A stretch of 64,000 nucleotides of DNA from the NCBI GenBank assembly GCA_028274465.1, contig CM051455.1, positions 120,687,462-120,751,461 of the forward strand, written 5' to 3'. Made by a program: the position numbers and the translations under genes. Positions 1-11,941 of the stretch are shown here, piece after piece. The stretch is from Plantago ovata. Taxonomy: Eukaryota; Streptophyta; Magnoliopsida; Lamiales; Plantaginaceae. Below the pieces are notes generated by a model, which was not told the origin of the DNA, searched no databases, and worked only from the letters and a program-made list of their open reading frames with translations. Position 1 is the first letter of the stretch; each line of letters starts with the position of its first letter.

Positions 1-756
1 GACATATAGTTTAGTAATATAAAAGTGTTGGGGCTTTTATATTAATATTTTGAAGAGGACAAAAGTTGTTACATTTCAGTGCAAAAGTATTACTTGTAAC
101 ATTTCCCTACAAATGTAACACAAATTCATATCCAAACCTTATGTAATACTAGGAACCGTGTCACACGCTATGCGTGTGAAGCGTAATCTTGTAAAACATT
201 ATTGTTTTATTAAATAATATATTAAAATAAATGGAGTGAATATATAATCTTCGTAATAAAAAAATAACTATTGAGTAACTAAACTTAATATAAATGGTGT
301 GCTATAAATGTATATAGTTTTGTAGTTATGCCATTAATAGTTTTGAATTGAACTATATTAGACATACGAACAGTATTCTTCCGATGAGTTAAGAACCATC
401 AAATATATCTCTAGACTTTGGAAACATTCAACTTCAAAATCTGCAATGCATGTTTTTCGCATGTTAATTGGTGTTCTTCATCAGTTGAATATATTGTCAA
501 GTGCTTCATATAAACATTCTAGTTTCATCATATGATGTTTTAATTATTTTTATCGTATGATTTAAGAATAATTTAATGTCAAAATGACCATAAAAAAAGT
601 CAACAAAATCAAGTGTTAAATTTATTATTGGACGGAGGAAGTATATCTTTTTTTATAAGAATATATCATGGTTATTATTAAAATTAAGTATAATACGTCA
701 TACAACTTTATGTTAAAAAATAAAAATTTAAGAAGAGAATAAATAAAAAAGAAAAA
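1..756. other. AT-rich spacer, no gene seen
   Basis: I see no coding region. Near 630-643 the sequence gacggaggaagta resembles one end of a Stowaway-type MITE, but no partner end is visible upstream, so it is at most a remnant. Confidence 0.5.
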
Positions 757-912
757 AATTACGTCAATAAGATTCGAACCCAACACCTTCAACTAAAATA
801 ATGATACAAATAATAGAGAAAAATCACGCCAACAAGATTCGAACCAAACGCCTTCAATAAAGAAAAAAAATAATGGATAAAAATCACGCCAACAGGATTC
901 GAACCCTACATC
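757..912 (-). repeat. Three tandem tRNA B-box-like repeats
   Basis: Three roughly 65-75 bp units each contain a variant of aayacgccaayargattcgaac followed by a cttcaa/cttttaa stretch. On the minus strand the core reads GGTTCGAATC, the internal B-box (T-loop) of tRNA promoters. The units look like 3' parts of a tRNA-derived SINE amplified in tandem; no A-box is obvious beside them. Confidence 0.5.
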
Positions 913-1443
913 TTTTAATTAACTAATGACACATGTACGCACCAGATTGAAATTGGATAAGCAAGATCAACGGATTAAAATTGATTGGTAGGTCAATCAA
1001 TTTGGTAAATCAACCGGCTTATTATATTACTTTAAAAAGGGGCATTCTCCCCTTATTTGTAATTTGTCCGTATTTTAAACTTTGAGATCAAATCTCAAAA
1101 AGTGATTAGAAAAACAAGTTAAATTCATAACTCCTATAAAGGATGGACCACATAAATTTAATCCTATTTTTTGGAGTTTGTAAATTTATTTTCAAATCTA
1201 TACCCTCATAAACTCTCATAAAAAAATGGGTCTACATGATATGTTTGTGGAACAAGTAATGTTGTTGTTTATGTTCTTTAAATATATTTTTATTTTTTCT
1301 TTTTTATATTTGAAATATGGAGGTCTTAGGAGGTCTTACTTTATCACATAATATATAACTATAAGGAGGTTATAATATTTAGGGCATGAGGTTGGTGAAC
1401 AATTTTAGAGGTAAAAGTTTTACAAATATTGTAAAGACTACTC
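913..1443. other. AT-rich spacer
   Basis: No open frame or recognised repeat beyond poly-A/T runs. Confidence 0.5.
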
Positions 1444-1747
1444 TTAGAGCACTCCTTATAGAGGTTACAATGGGGCTTAATTGGACCTAAAAGCCTAAAT
1501 TAAGCCTCAAATAGCCTCCGGTGGGGGTATAAAGGTGCTACTAATTAGTAGCCACAATTTAAGCCCAAATATGGGATCCAAAAGTAAAAACAATTACATT
1601 TGGTGAATTAATGTAGGTCCCACACACAAAAAAAAAAAGCTCAAATTAAACTCTCAAACTATTGAAAACTTCATTTGGAAAAGACTTTTTTGGAGTTTAT
1701 ATGTTAAAAGGCCTCTAATTAAGCCCCAACCATAAGTACTGCTCTTA
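1444..1747. mobile_element. Tourist-like (PIF/Harbinger) MITE with TTA duplication
   Basis: A 298-bp element (1447-1744) is flanked by TTA on both sides (1444-1446 and 1745-1747). Its ends are imperfect inverted repeats: GAGCACTCCTTATAG at the left and, reading inward on the other strand, GAGCAGTACTTATGG at the right. Both continue into GGGGCTTAATT. The TTA duplication and the GAGCA start are typical of Tourist/Harbinger elements. It has no coding capacity. Confidence 0.65.
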
Positions 1748-2274
1748 CATTGTTAATTTTTATTCTCTTTTTATATGTACGGGATGTACAAAACCATAGG
1801 CTGGCATATATGTTTCCATGTAGCCTACACAACTAGTATTAAATTTTGAGATAGTTGTATATATAACTAATATATCCCCTGAATCAAACGCTAAGAGATG
1901 TTTGTTTCTATTGTAATAGAAATTTGTTACCGCAAATTCCATGAGTCCTTATATGACTTATATGACTTATATGACTTGCATAATGTTGAGTTTTGATTAC
2001 TTGAATTGTCTATCTCTCTTAGATTACTTGCATAAATTCTGTCTCAAATAATTCATCTAATTATCCATCATGTTACCACATAATTGTATGTGTTCTCTAC
2101 TTGGTGTTTAAGAAACAATTTTATTTGCAGTCATTGTACATGAGTACATGATGTACTTGAAATTACATGAAGTCCAAAAAACATGTGAAATGTTCACCAT
2201 TCATCAATAACCAGTGCCAAATGAGGGTTTATCATATTGAATGAACCGGCCTAGCCATCATTCATTAACTACTC
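1748..2274. other. Spacer downstream of the ECA1-like gene
   Basis: No gene seen. The part from about 2130 to 2235 is similar to 3785-3855, the 3' flank of the second ECA1-like copy. This indicates that the two loci were duplicated together with flanking DNA. Confidence 0.5.
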
Positions 2275-2688
2275 TGCCTGGGCAGAACTTCGATTGGTGA
2301 AGGAGCTTCAGTCGGTGGAGCTTCAGTCGGTGGAGGTGCAATCGACTTGCAAAAGTCGGCGAGTTTATGTACAAATGACATTGGTAAATATTCTGAGAAG
2401 CAATCGTCTCCGATTGAAAGGAACGCCTCACAACATCCGGGACTGATTTTGGTTCCAAACTAACTTAATCAACCGGACGGATTCCGCGAACTCTCTGAAA
2501 CAATTTGGTACATTTCGGATTGGCTTCAAGCAATATGCATCAGGAAGGACATACAAAGTAGCCCTTCTGGTGTTGTGTCGGTAGGCAAAGGCGGTGATAG
2601 CCCTTGTTGTGTCGGTGGCTAGTGAGCTTGTCAATGAAAGGAACGCGAAGAAGATTGCAACTGTATACATGTTTCTATAATCAACCAT
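2275..2688 (-). pseudogene. ECA1/prolamin-like secreted Cys-rich peptide gene, one frameshift
   Basis: The ATG is at 2688 and the stop at 2275-2277. The N-terminus is a good signal peptide (MYTVAIFFAFLSL core, cleavage likely near TSSLA). The first frame then carries AYCLKPI and PNCFREFAESVRLIK. The second frame carries SPGCCEAFLSIGDDCFSEYL, then LADFCKS and a Pro-rich tail with a TEAPP repeat. The pattern C, C, CC, C, C matches the plant prolamin-like/ECA1 family of small secreted peptides, often made in reproductive tissue. The two halves lie in different frames that meet near 2430-2475, so one base was gained or lost, or the base call is wrong. There is no splice site that explains the shift. 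A TATA box sits about 80 bp upstream of the ATG. Apart from the frame it looks recent. Confidence 0.65.
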
Positions 2689-2766
2689 GTTATTAGCAAA
2701 ACTAGAATGTGTTGTGAATGTGATGAGTTTGAAGTGAGCATATGTTTCTGAGGTTTTTGGGGAGGC

Positions 2767-2774
2767 TATTTATA
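2767..2774 (-). promoter_or_regulatory. TATA box of the ECA1-like gene
   Basis: Minus-strand TATAAATA lies 78 bp upstream of the ATG at 2688. The stretch between them is a plausible AC-rich plant 5' leader without an upstream ATG in good context. Confidence 0.5.
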
Positions 2775-2888
2775 AGCCGATTGTGGTAACATATTTAATG
2801 CAGCATTTCTATAAGGGATCCCTTCTATAAATACATGCAATATATGGCCATTTATTATGCCACTATGCACCTTTGGTCCTTTATTGTA

Positions 2889-3490
2889 TTAAAGTGTGCA
2901 CATATAGTCTTTTTTTTTTTTTTTTTTTTTTCTTTTTTTAACAAAAAAGCTTTTCCATTCCAAGTAATCAATGAAGTACAACCAACTTAAACAAAAAAAA
3001 ACCCATATAGTTTCTTTACAACATATATTAAAGTAACCATTTAAATATAAAATAAAAATAAACACAAAACACATCACTATTCCCTAAATATATTTGACTC
3101 CATCATCTTCTTCTTATTTTACAAAATTTTCATCTCTAATATATTAAATCAATATTTTAAAGATGAAAGGAAAAAATAAACTCATCCATAATATATTTGA
3201 CTACATGATATAGTTCTCTATAGTGGATCATGTGCATATATGGTCCTTTTATTTATTGTGTCATCGGGCATATTTGATACTTTATTATATTAAAGTGTTC
3301 ACATATAATATAATCCGTTTACAACATAATTCTTATATTAAAGTAAAATTGTATAAAAGAAAAAAAAATGCATCCCTAATATATTTGACTCCATCTCCTT
3401 CTAATTTCATGAATTTTTCAACCCTGATATATTAAATTAAAATTTAAAATATATATAAAAGGAAAAAAATACATCCCTAATAGATATTGA
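2889..3490. repeat. AT-rich block with four degenerate repeat units
   Basis: A long T-run (about 2911-2932) is followed by four copies of a motif close to catccctaatatatttgactc near 3083, 3183, 3372 and 3472. A second shared motif (tggtcctttattgtattaaagtg) occurs near 2873 and 3243. The block looks like decayed tandem duplication; no gene is seen. Confidence 0.5.
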
Positions 3491-3899
3491 CTCCATCTAG
3501 CTCTTCGACTAGAAAAACTAATTAATCTTATATGAAAGATTTATTATGACAGCAAACAAGTTGTCACAGTATTATTTGTCATTTGTTTAATCAACAATTG
3601 TGACAGAACTCTGTCATATTTTAGCTTGCGTGATTGAATATAGAATTATTCATTTTTATCATTTATATTAGACGAGCAAATAGAAATTTATTATAGCTGC
3701 CTGTCACAAAACTAGTGTGGACCAGATCTACATTACTTTATTTTGACCGAAATTTATTTGCAATTTGTTTGATCAATATTGATGTCAGAATTACATGAAC
3801 ATACGAAACATGTAAAAGATTTCTTCATTCATCAATACCTAGTGCTAAATAGGAATGAACAGGGCTACCATTCTTTAGCTACTCTGGGTGTGGAAATCT
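3491..3899. other. Spacer
   Basis: No gene seen. The last 100 bases match the 3' flank of the first ECA1-like copy. Confidence 0.4.
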
Positions 3900-4326
3900 T
3901 CAATTGGCAACTCGTGGAGGAGCTGCGATCGGCTTGCAGAAGTTGGTGAGTATAGGTATAGATGAGCTAATCAAAGGGAAAAAATCATTGATGCAATCTT
4001 CTTCGACTTGAAGGAAATTCTTTCAGCATGCAGGACCGATGTTTGTTAGCTTAAGCGTAAAGATGGACGCCGCCAGCTCTTCCACACATGATTTGGAGAA
4101 GTAATTAGTTGCTGATAAATACTTTTCCAATTCTTCTGAAACTTAGGAATACAGTACGTTTATTTGTTGTTGTAAATGTAGGCTGAAATAAAAATAGATT
4201 GGTGACTACTCCTGAATATATAATAAGCAAACCAAGAAAGAGTAGCTCTTGTAGTTGTAAGTGTTGGAAAAACTTGTATAGATGCAAACAAATTGTAAAT
4301 TGTAAGTGTCACTATTTCAATGGAGT
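3900..4326 (-). pseudogene. Second ECA1/prolamin-like gene copy, decayed
   Basis: Minus-strand frames contain CVEELAASIFTLKLTNIGPAC, then FLQVEEDCINDFF and NFCKPIAAPP, parallel to the CFREFAES, GCCEAFL..DDCFSEY and DFCKSIAPPP segments of the copy at 2275-2688. The upstream part (TTTRATLSWFAY) parallels the region after the other copy's signal peptide. There is a stop just after the GPAC cysteine and at least one further frame change, so the copy is dead. Its 5' end is cut by the Copia element starting at 4327. The two copies form a tandem pair about 1.6 kb apart. Confidence 0.55.
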
Positions 4327-4748
4327 TGACATAGGGATTCACCTATAAATTCACTCAACCCCTAGATTTTGAAAACAGAGTACTTTGCCGACTATTTTAG
4401 TTTTACCTATTCCAAAACTAACCGTTTCATAGTTGTAGTTGTTTTACTTGTGCATGAAGTTTATTAGAACGTGGTAATTGTCAGATTACAAGAAGGAAGA
4501 GATTTATTCAAAGTAGAACTCAAAAAGGAAATCAAGTCTTAATAGGAAAAAAGAGTTCTTGAAGAAGAAGTTGATCCCGAATAAAAGACTAATAATTCTA
4601 ACTTCTATCCAGATTCATGAAGACGTGTTTCCTGATGGTATTCGACAAGGTTTTTCACTACTATATATAGATAAGGGTTGACTACACAGAAACTACACGA
4701 CACAGAGAGCAAAGCATTCGAGTTTCACAGAGTTATAGGTTTTATTGT

Positions 4749-7113
4749 CACTACAAAAAATCTTGAAAATAGCCACCACTCGTAGCTACGGATACTATTC
4801 ATGGCTAAATTTAGCCACGAATAGGCACGAACTGAGTCCGGACGCTTAGTTCGTGCGTGTCCAGGCTCGAGTTCGCGGGATTTAACCACTGATAGATTCT
4901 ATCCATGGCTAAATTCACCACGGATAAATTATTTGTGGCTAAACCTGTTGACCTTTTTAATTTGAGAAAAACGAAAATTAATTTTAGCCACGGATAAATC
5001 TATCCGTGGCTAATTAGCCACGAATAGATTCTATCCGTGGCTAAACCTGATTATAGATCTGAAAACGAGATCTCCTTCTCCATTTCACCAAAATCCCAAT
5101 TCACCACCACTTCTCCCCCAATTCTCTATCCATCTTCGCCACCTCTCCGCCACCACATCACCGTCTACACCACCACCTCCTCACCTCCTCCTCCATACCG
5201 CTCATCCACCACCACTACAAATTAAGAGAAGAACGCGGCACCACGACCCCCTTTGAATCGACCATTGACGGGTTCCACCAAGACCACCGCCCACCACCAC
5301 CACGGGCACGACGACTCCACCACGACCATGACCACCCACTGCTCCACTGTTTTCTCCTCTGCCACGACCACTAATCTCCAGGTATGAATCACAAACCCTA
5401 AACCCTAAAATTTGGGGATTTTGTTTTTTTTTTAGCAAAAATTGATTCTGAATTTGATTATAATACTTAAATTTAGTTAAATTTGGAAATTATTTTAATT
5501 TAGCTTTCATTAAATATGGAATTTAATTAAATTATCCTAATTTATATGATATTATCTAAATTAGTATTTTTATTAATATATTTTGATTGATTCTGGATTA
5601 GTTAATTTCGACTGATGACATATTAAAATAATCCTTTTTTCTAATTTTGTTTAATTTAGTTAATTTTGGATTAAATTAAATTAATGGAATTTAATTTATT
5701 GTTGTTGTTATTGTAAATATAATTTTGAATGAAGATAATGATAATGATTTGATAAAATTATGGCCTTAGATTAAATTAGTTGGTTAATTGTTCAATTTAC
5801 AACATGTGTTTTACTATACTTTTCCACCTACAGTGTTGTTTTCTTATTCATGCTTCTTTGTTTGCCTAGGAACTCTTTGGCTTTTGTACGTGGAAAGCTC
5901 GCAACGGGGTATGTTTCAAAAGCTCATGAACATGTGTAAGTTCCTAAATAGATTAAAATTATTTATGGCCAAGACTGTCCTTTTGTGTGTGAGTTGGGTG
6001 CTCTTTTGGTTTTTGTGGTTTCAGGTGCAGATTTTTTTTTATCTTGGTTTGTTGTGGATGAGGTGTTTGCTAGAGTTACTTGGTGCTTCATGTGTTTATT
6101 CTGGGTGAGTACGTAGACTCATTTAGGGGAGTTCATGTAGTTTAATTTTTACAAGTAGTGTAAGTTTGCTTGCTTATACTTTCATAATTCACATGTGTTG
6201 GTACAGTATCTAAGTTTATGATTTGTGAATCTACTAAGTATATATACTGGCATGTATATCTATTCTACATGATCTATCTAAGTTTGATTTTTTTTTTCAT
6301 ATAGTAACATCCTCTATGTGTGTATGTATATTTATTAAACTAGATGATCGTATTTGTTTCCGGCATGCTAGTTACTTACTCTATTAAACATTGACACTTC
6401 TTTCAACGTTTTTGTTTCTGATTATTCTTCAAGGTATCTTCCAAGAAAGGTGTAGTGGATGCTCTTCGATCGTGATCATGTTGGCTTCTTTAAAGATGTG
6501 GCACAGGTAAATATATGATTTACATGATGCATATACTATGATCACTTGTGCATATGTTGTTTTCCAGACAGAAGTCATGTAGATTGGGGCATTGCCTATT
6601 GTACGATGTATTTCATATGTATTGTTACTTTGTTAGATTTGAGCATTGCCTATTGTACGATGTATTTCATATGTATTGTTAGATTGAGGGATTTTCCATC
6701 AATAGCCAGGCAAATGGGTGTTTGGTCTAGTGGTATGATTTTCGCTAAATGCGAGAGGTCGCGAGTTCGATTCTTGCAGCACCCCTTATTGCATTGAAAA
6801 ACTAATATTTTAATATTTTATTATATTGTAGGTGTATTATAATTTAAAACAATTAAAAGAAATATATATTTAAAAAAAAATCAAATTGAGCCATGGATAA
6901 AATCTATCTGTGGCTAAGCTCGAAGATCGGATCCAACCCGGTCAACCCTTTATCCGTCACAAAAAATCACCGATCTATGGCCTAGTTTAGCCACGAATAT
7001 TTATCCGTTGCTAGTAGGCTGCTACGTCAAGTTTAGCGACGAGGTTATTAGCAACGGATCGGTCATTTTAGCCACGGATCTATCCGTGGCTAAAACTCCG
7101 ATTTCTTGTAGTG
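4749..7113. mobile_element. Non-autonomous CACTA (En/Spm) transposon
   Basis: It starts CACTACAAAAAATC and ends TTTCTTGTAGTG, the canonical CACTA terminal inverted repeat, and is flanked by the 3-bp duplication TGT (4746-4748 and 7114-7116). The uninterrupted 3' LTR of the host element reads straight through the site, confirming the insertion. The subterminal zones (4770-5045 and 6890-7095) repeat the dyad tagccacggat...atccgtggcta many times. The middle has a CCAC-rich UTR-like stretch (5060-5400) and intron-like AT-rich DNA with GT/AG edges, but no transposase. It may carry a captured gene leader. Confidence 0.85.
6716..6785 (+). pseudogene. tRNA-Pro-like pseudogene inside the CACTA element
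   Basis: The 70-nt stretch folds like plant tRNA-Pro: acceptor GGGTGTT pairs with AGCACCC, the D-arm carries GGTCTAGTGG (A-box), and the T-arm loop carries GTTCGATTC (B-box). The anticodon arm has stem TTCGC/GCGAG but only five loop bases (TAAAT) instead of seven, and the TGG anticodon is lost. It cannot decode and is therefore a relic, by retroposition or capture. Confidence 0.7.
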
Positions 7114-7584
7114 TGTTTAGTTCGTTGTGTCTTTTACACTATTTTATATTCTAGACTTCTCTAACATCGTATTGAAGGTAAGATAGAAAGGTATTCTATA
7201 TCATCCTATAGGTGACTAGTGTTGTTTTACTAAGATAGAGATTGAGAGTATACAGCGTTGTACGAACAAGTTCTTTCTTAGTTGATTTTCTGCCTTGACT
7301 GGGCATCAAGCAAGCTTACAAAGCTTCTTGAAAAGTTTCAAACACAGGTTTTTCATTATATTTCGTTGTGCTTTAACTTCTATATATTATCTGTGTTTGT
7401 TAATCTGCAGGTTGCTGTCGATACCTGTAGAGGTTGACGTAGGTGTTCACTGAACCTCGTAGTCAATCTTGGTTACTGGCGGAGGTAATTTGTATCTAAA
7501 GCAAGTTATATCGATCCTACATTCTTTCAATTGGCATCTAGAGTTTGTTACTTTTTTTCTAAGTAATTGTTTTAGGTACATAAG

Positions 7585-8723
7585 ATGGATCCAGCCAAAG
7601 AAGGAAGACTTCAAGATGGTTTATTTTATATTAGTGGGAAGAAGAAAGCTTCCATAAACGTTTTTATTTTTAAAAGACCATCCAAAAATATTTTTCAAAA
7701 GAAGTCTATCCGAAATTTTTCTCTTCGGAATATATTTTCTAAACCCTATGCTATCGATTATGCTAACAACTTGCGGGAGCGAGTCAATTTTTATTTCTTA
7801 TCTAGCATTGAAGGTATAGATCCAGCAGAAGAGAAAATAACAGCAGAAACAAAGGATTTAATTGCTCTGTTTATCTCCACAAGAGATGTTGACAATTTTG
7901 GTGATGGTGTTGACCTGCGATGCTGCACAACCCCAACCTCAACACTAGAGCAGATATTTAATTTTAGTTATTCTGACATCCATTGTTTCCAGAATGTTGT
8001 TGTTTATGCAGGACACCCCCTGGAAAGTGAAAAACTCTTAAAAACTCCAATGGGTTCCACTGTGAAAATCAGCAAAGACGGGGTTGAGAAGAGTGTTGAA
8101 CCAACCCTCTATAGATCCATGATTGGTAGCCTCCTATATCTTTCAGCCTCAAGACCAGACATCTTGTATGCATTATGTGTGTGTGCTAGGTATCAATCTG
8201 ATCTTAAAATCACCCACTTGATTGTTGTCAAGAGAATCCTAAGGTATGTTCTGGAACCATTGAACTTGGTTTATGGTATACTAGAGATACTACTTTAAAT
8301 CTTTGTGGTTTTTCTGATTCTGATTGGGATAGTGATTTAGATGATAGGAAGTCTACTAGTGGAGGATGTTTTTATCTAGGAAATAACTTAGTTTCTTGGT
8401 TTAGCAAAAAGTAAAACTGTGTTTCTTTGTCAACAGCTGAAGCGGAATATATTGCAGCTGGTAGTGGGGCTACTCAACTTTTGTGGTTAAAATCTATGTT
8501 ATCAGACTATGGTCTTAAGTGTGATTTAATGTTACTTTTCTGTGATAATTTGAGTGTTATTCATTTGTCTCATAACCCTGTTCATCATGCTAGGTCTAAG
8601 CACATAGATATAAGACACCATTTTCTGAGAGAAATTGTTGAGGCTCATGTTTTAGACATTGAACATATAGAAACAACCAACCAACTTGCTGATTTGTTCA
8701 CAAAGCCTTTGGATACTGAGTGA
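7585..8723 (+). pseudogene. Copia gag-start and RT-end/RNase H remains
   Basis: A start resembling Copia gag (MDPAKEGRLQDG) is followed closely by the end of reverse transcriptase (IGSLLYLSASRPDILYALC) and then RNase H ([47 protein letters not shown]). Protease, integrase and most of RT are absent, so this is an internally deleted copy. It has several breaks. Confidence 0.75.
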
Positions 8724-10388
8724 TTTCTAAGTCTTAGGAGGTCTCTTGGTCTCTGCACTGTCTGAAAAATAGGGTTGTCCCAGGGGTTGACTTGACACCA
8801 CAATCAACACTTGTAGTCTGCATGTGGTGTGTGTGTCTGCCTTTTCAATTTTGTGTGTCTGTGATAGCATTTACTTGCTATGTGTATATTTCGTGTCAGT
8901 CTACGTACTATGTTGCAAGTAAGTTTGTTTGTAAGATTTCTTGGAATGCATGAGAATGAGGGGCTCTTTAAAAGTTACTAGTCCCTCTTGACCCTTGTTT
9001 TTGCTCATTTATTGGAAGCCCTCTCCTGGAGTTTGAACAACTCAAAATTTTGTGATGGACAATTACAGTCTTTCATATCTAGGAACCGTGAATTTCCTAT
9101 TTGCATATCTATGCTTTATAACAAGAGAAAGAGCACATTAGAGGCCTTGAATTCTCTAATTGTAGCTAAACAAGTGCCGCAAATGCCCGAAAGGCAAGGA
9201 AGGTAAAACTTGTCTCTAGTTTTCTGGCAAACTTTGGGTCTCAAGTCTATGAAGGTTTGGGAAGAAACAAAAGCAAAAAGTTGCATTACATATGAACAAC
9301 ATTTAAAATATTTTGCAAAATCGCCCACGGACATTGCACTGAGATTTAAACAAAGACCAGAGAACAACTTGTTTCAAACGTTTTCAAAACATCAAAAGGG
9401 AAAAATACAGGTGAGGCTTTTGATGATTACTGAGTTTCTTGATAGAGTGTTGACCATGAGGTTGAACAACACCTTACCCAACACCTCTAGACTGTCTTGC
9501 GAAATTATGTGATTTAAATTTATGTTAATGTGTTTTTGGATATTTGTTTGAGTCTAGGTAAACTCTCTGAGTTGTGTCTAGGTGGTGGTGTACATGTTGG
9601 TCTGCATTAAGGGGGAGTGCACATATGCATTGGGGATTTTAAAGGATCTTGTTTTGTTTTTAGTTAAAGTGACTAATTAAGTTATTTCTCTGTACAAAGG
9701 TTCTCAATTAGTTTAATTCCTAAAGTTTATTTTGTTGATCTTGAATATTTTATAAAATAGTTTTCATATTTTTGGTATACCATATATCTTGTTTTGGTTC
9801 TAACCATTTTTGCAGATATAAAACTTTGGAATATACCAAACCAATTTTGGTGGAAGATCTTGACAATTATTCAAGTGTGCCCTTGCCTTTATCAAAGATC
9901 CAAACTTGTCCTTACCAAACAGGTTACTTTGTTACAAACAAAGCCTTTCCACTTTCCCACAAACTAAAAAACTCTTGATTCTCTGTTTGTCTCTCAAAAC
10001 CAACCGAAGCTAGTGCGTCTGCTACCGAATTCCTACAGTTCCTGGTTCTTCTACTGCTGATGTTTCTGGTACATGATTATGGTTCTCTCTACCAAGGTTT
10101 ACTTTTTGATATGGCTATCTTCTAGCTTCGTTACTTTGATAGGATGATACCTCTCCGGGATGTTGAGATTGAAACTAAGCGAGCTGAGGAAATAGAACTT
10201 TTTGCAACTACAGTCTGAGATTCTTTTTTCCAATACCACACCTCAAGGGGGAGAAGTGCACAGTTCATCAAGAAAAAGAAGAAAGGGTTCTGATCAAGGG
10301 GGAGCAAGTCCGTGCTTGGTCTGTTTGATGTGATGTGACGATTTGGATTCTGACCTTTTTTTTCTTTTGGTTTTTGTTCTGAACAAAA
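8724..10388 (+). other. Post-pol region of the Copia element
   Basis: This 1.6-kb stretch between RNase H and the 3' LTR has no recognisable protein. It holds three GGGGGAG purine tracts and short open frames that I could not assign. In Sireviruses this interval may hold an env-like gene or repeats; here neither can be shown. Confidence 0.4.
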
Positions 10389-11219
10389 ACATAGGGATTC
10401 ATCTATAGGTTCACTCAACCCCTAGATTCTAGAAACAGAGTGCTTTGCCAACTATTTTAGTTTTACCTATTCTAACACTAACTGTTCCACAGCTGTAGTT
10501 GTTTTACTTGTGCGGAAGTTTATTAGAACGTGGGAATTGTCAGATTACAAGAAGGAAGAGACTTATTCAAAGTAGAACTCAAAAAGGAAATCAAGTATTA
10601 ATAGGAAAATGACTTCTTGAAAAAGAAGTTGATTCCTAATAGAAGACTAATTCCAAATTCTGTCCAGATTCATCAAGACGTGTTTCCTGATGGTATTCGA
10701 CAAGTCTTTTCACTACTATATATACAGAAGGGTTGACTACACGAAAACTACATGACACAGAGAGCAAAGCATTCGAGTTTCACATAGTTATAGGTTTTAT
10801 TGTTTAGTTCGTTGTGTCTTTTACACTAGTTTATATTCTAAACTTCTCTAACAGCGTATTGAAGGTAGAATATATAGAAGGGTTTTCTATATCATCTTAT
10901 AGGTGACAAGTGTTGTATTACTAAGATAGAGATTGAGAGTATACAGCGTTGTACGAACAAGTTCTTTCTTAGTTGATTTTCTTCCTTGACTGGGCATCAA
11001 GCAAGCTTACAAAGTTGCTTGAAAAGTTTCAAACACAGGTTCTTCTTTATATTGCGTTGTGCTTTAACTTCTATATATTATATGTGTTTGTTAATTTGCA
11101 GGTTCATGTCGATACCTGTAGAGGTTGACATAGGTGTTCACTGAACCCCGTAGTGAACTTGGTTACTGGCTGAGGTAATTTGTATCTAAAGCAAGTTATA
11201 TCGATCCTACATTCTTTCA

Positions 11220-11940
11220 CAAATAAACGTTTGAAAAACAACCAATAGTGCAAGTCATGCAATTGCACATTTTTTCCTAAAGGATTATTCGCCTAAGGGT
11301 CGAACTCCTCCAAGGATTAAATGCATTCCTCGGTTTAAAACCGGATATTAATGACTAGAAATAAAAACTTTTATTCTAAAAACAAAAAAAATAAAAGATT
11401 TTAGCTCAAGAGTTTAGAAATAAAACAGAGGGTTTAGAAATCCTTACGTAAAATGGCTTCTCTGGAAAATAAAATTAAGTGGGGAAACTAAGTGTTCTCA
11501 ACCCAAGAAACTCAACGTTAATAAATTGACGTAGTCAAAGATTCATCAACCATCTAAACAAACCTCCTCATTTTATTTTAGTATAACAAACTCAGATCAT
11601 TTAGATACTAAAAATAGAATTAAGACCAGTAATAATTTAGATACTAAAAATAGAATTAAGACCAAGTAATAAAAGAAAATGGATGATGATAAAAATAGTT
11701 GCTTGACAAAATTAAAACTTACGACTCCGTCAGGGTTAGAACCCCAACTTCTCCTTGCCACTCCAATATCTTTACCACTTGGTCACTCAATACTAATACA
11801 TGCATGGATAAATCTGAACTTCAGATTTAGGGGTATCAATTTATAACAAGGTCAGGAAATGAAATTGATTACATGCATCGGTAATATCTAACAAACTGAT
11901 CAATCACATAATCTCAAGATGTTCACAAAACAAGTATCTT
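11220..11940. other. Spacer with one tRNA-like relic
   Basis: No gene seen. Around 11735-11800 the minus strand reads TGACCAAGTGGTAAAG (A-box-like) and, about 35 bases on, GTTGGGGTTCTAACC (B-box-like). This arrangement fits a tRNA-derived SINE head or a decayed tRNA. Confidence 0.35.
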
Positions 11941-11941
11941 A

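Larger units (their letters stand above)
4327..11219 (+). mobile_element. Ty1/Copia LTR element, broken, with CACTA in its 5' LTR
   Basis: The two LTRs are 4327-7529 (interrupted by the CACTA element 4749-7113) and about 10389-11219. Without the insertion each is about 0.83 kb. The LTRs agree at roughly nine bases in ten by eye, so this is a moderately old copy. The internal part holds a short gag-like start, the end of reverse transcriptase, RNase H and a 1.6-kb post-pol stretch. Most of pol is absent, so the element is defective with several breaks. A-rich GGGGGAG tracts (polypurine-tract-like) occur near 9610, 10241 and 10297. No clear target duplication was found. The lineage within Copia is uncertain; the long post-pol region recalls Sireviruses. 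Confidence 0.75.

Noticed and set aside
2911-2932. T-run as the tail of a LINE or SINE
   Set aside because: No body of a retroposon, target duplication or Pol III box was found beside it.
5788-6108. Hydrophobic 106-residue open frame in the CACTA element
   Set aside because: It arises from T-rich intron-like DNA with GT/AG edges inside it, has no homology I recognise and no supporting context.
6716-6785. Functional tRNA-Pro gene
   Set aside because: The anticodon loop has five bases and lacks the anticodon.
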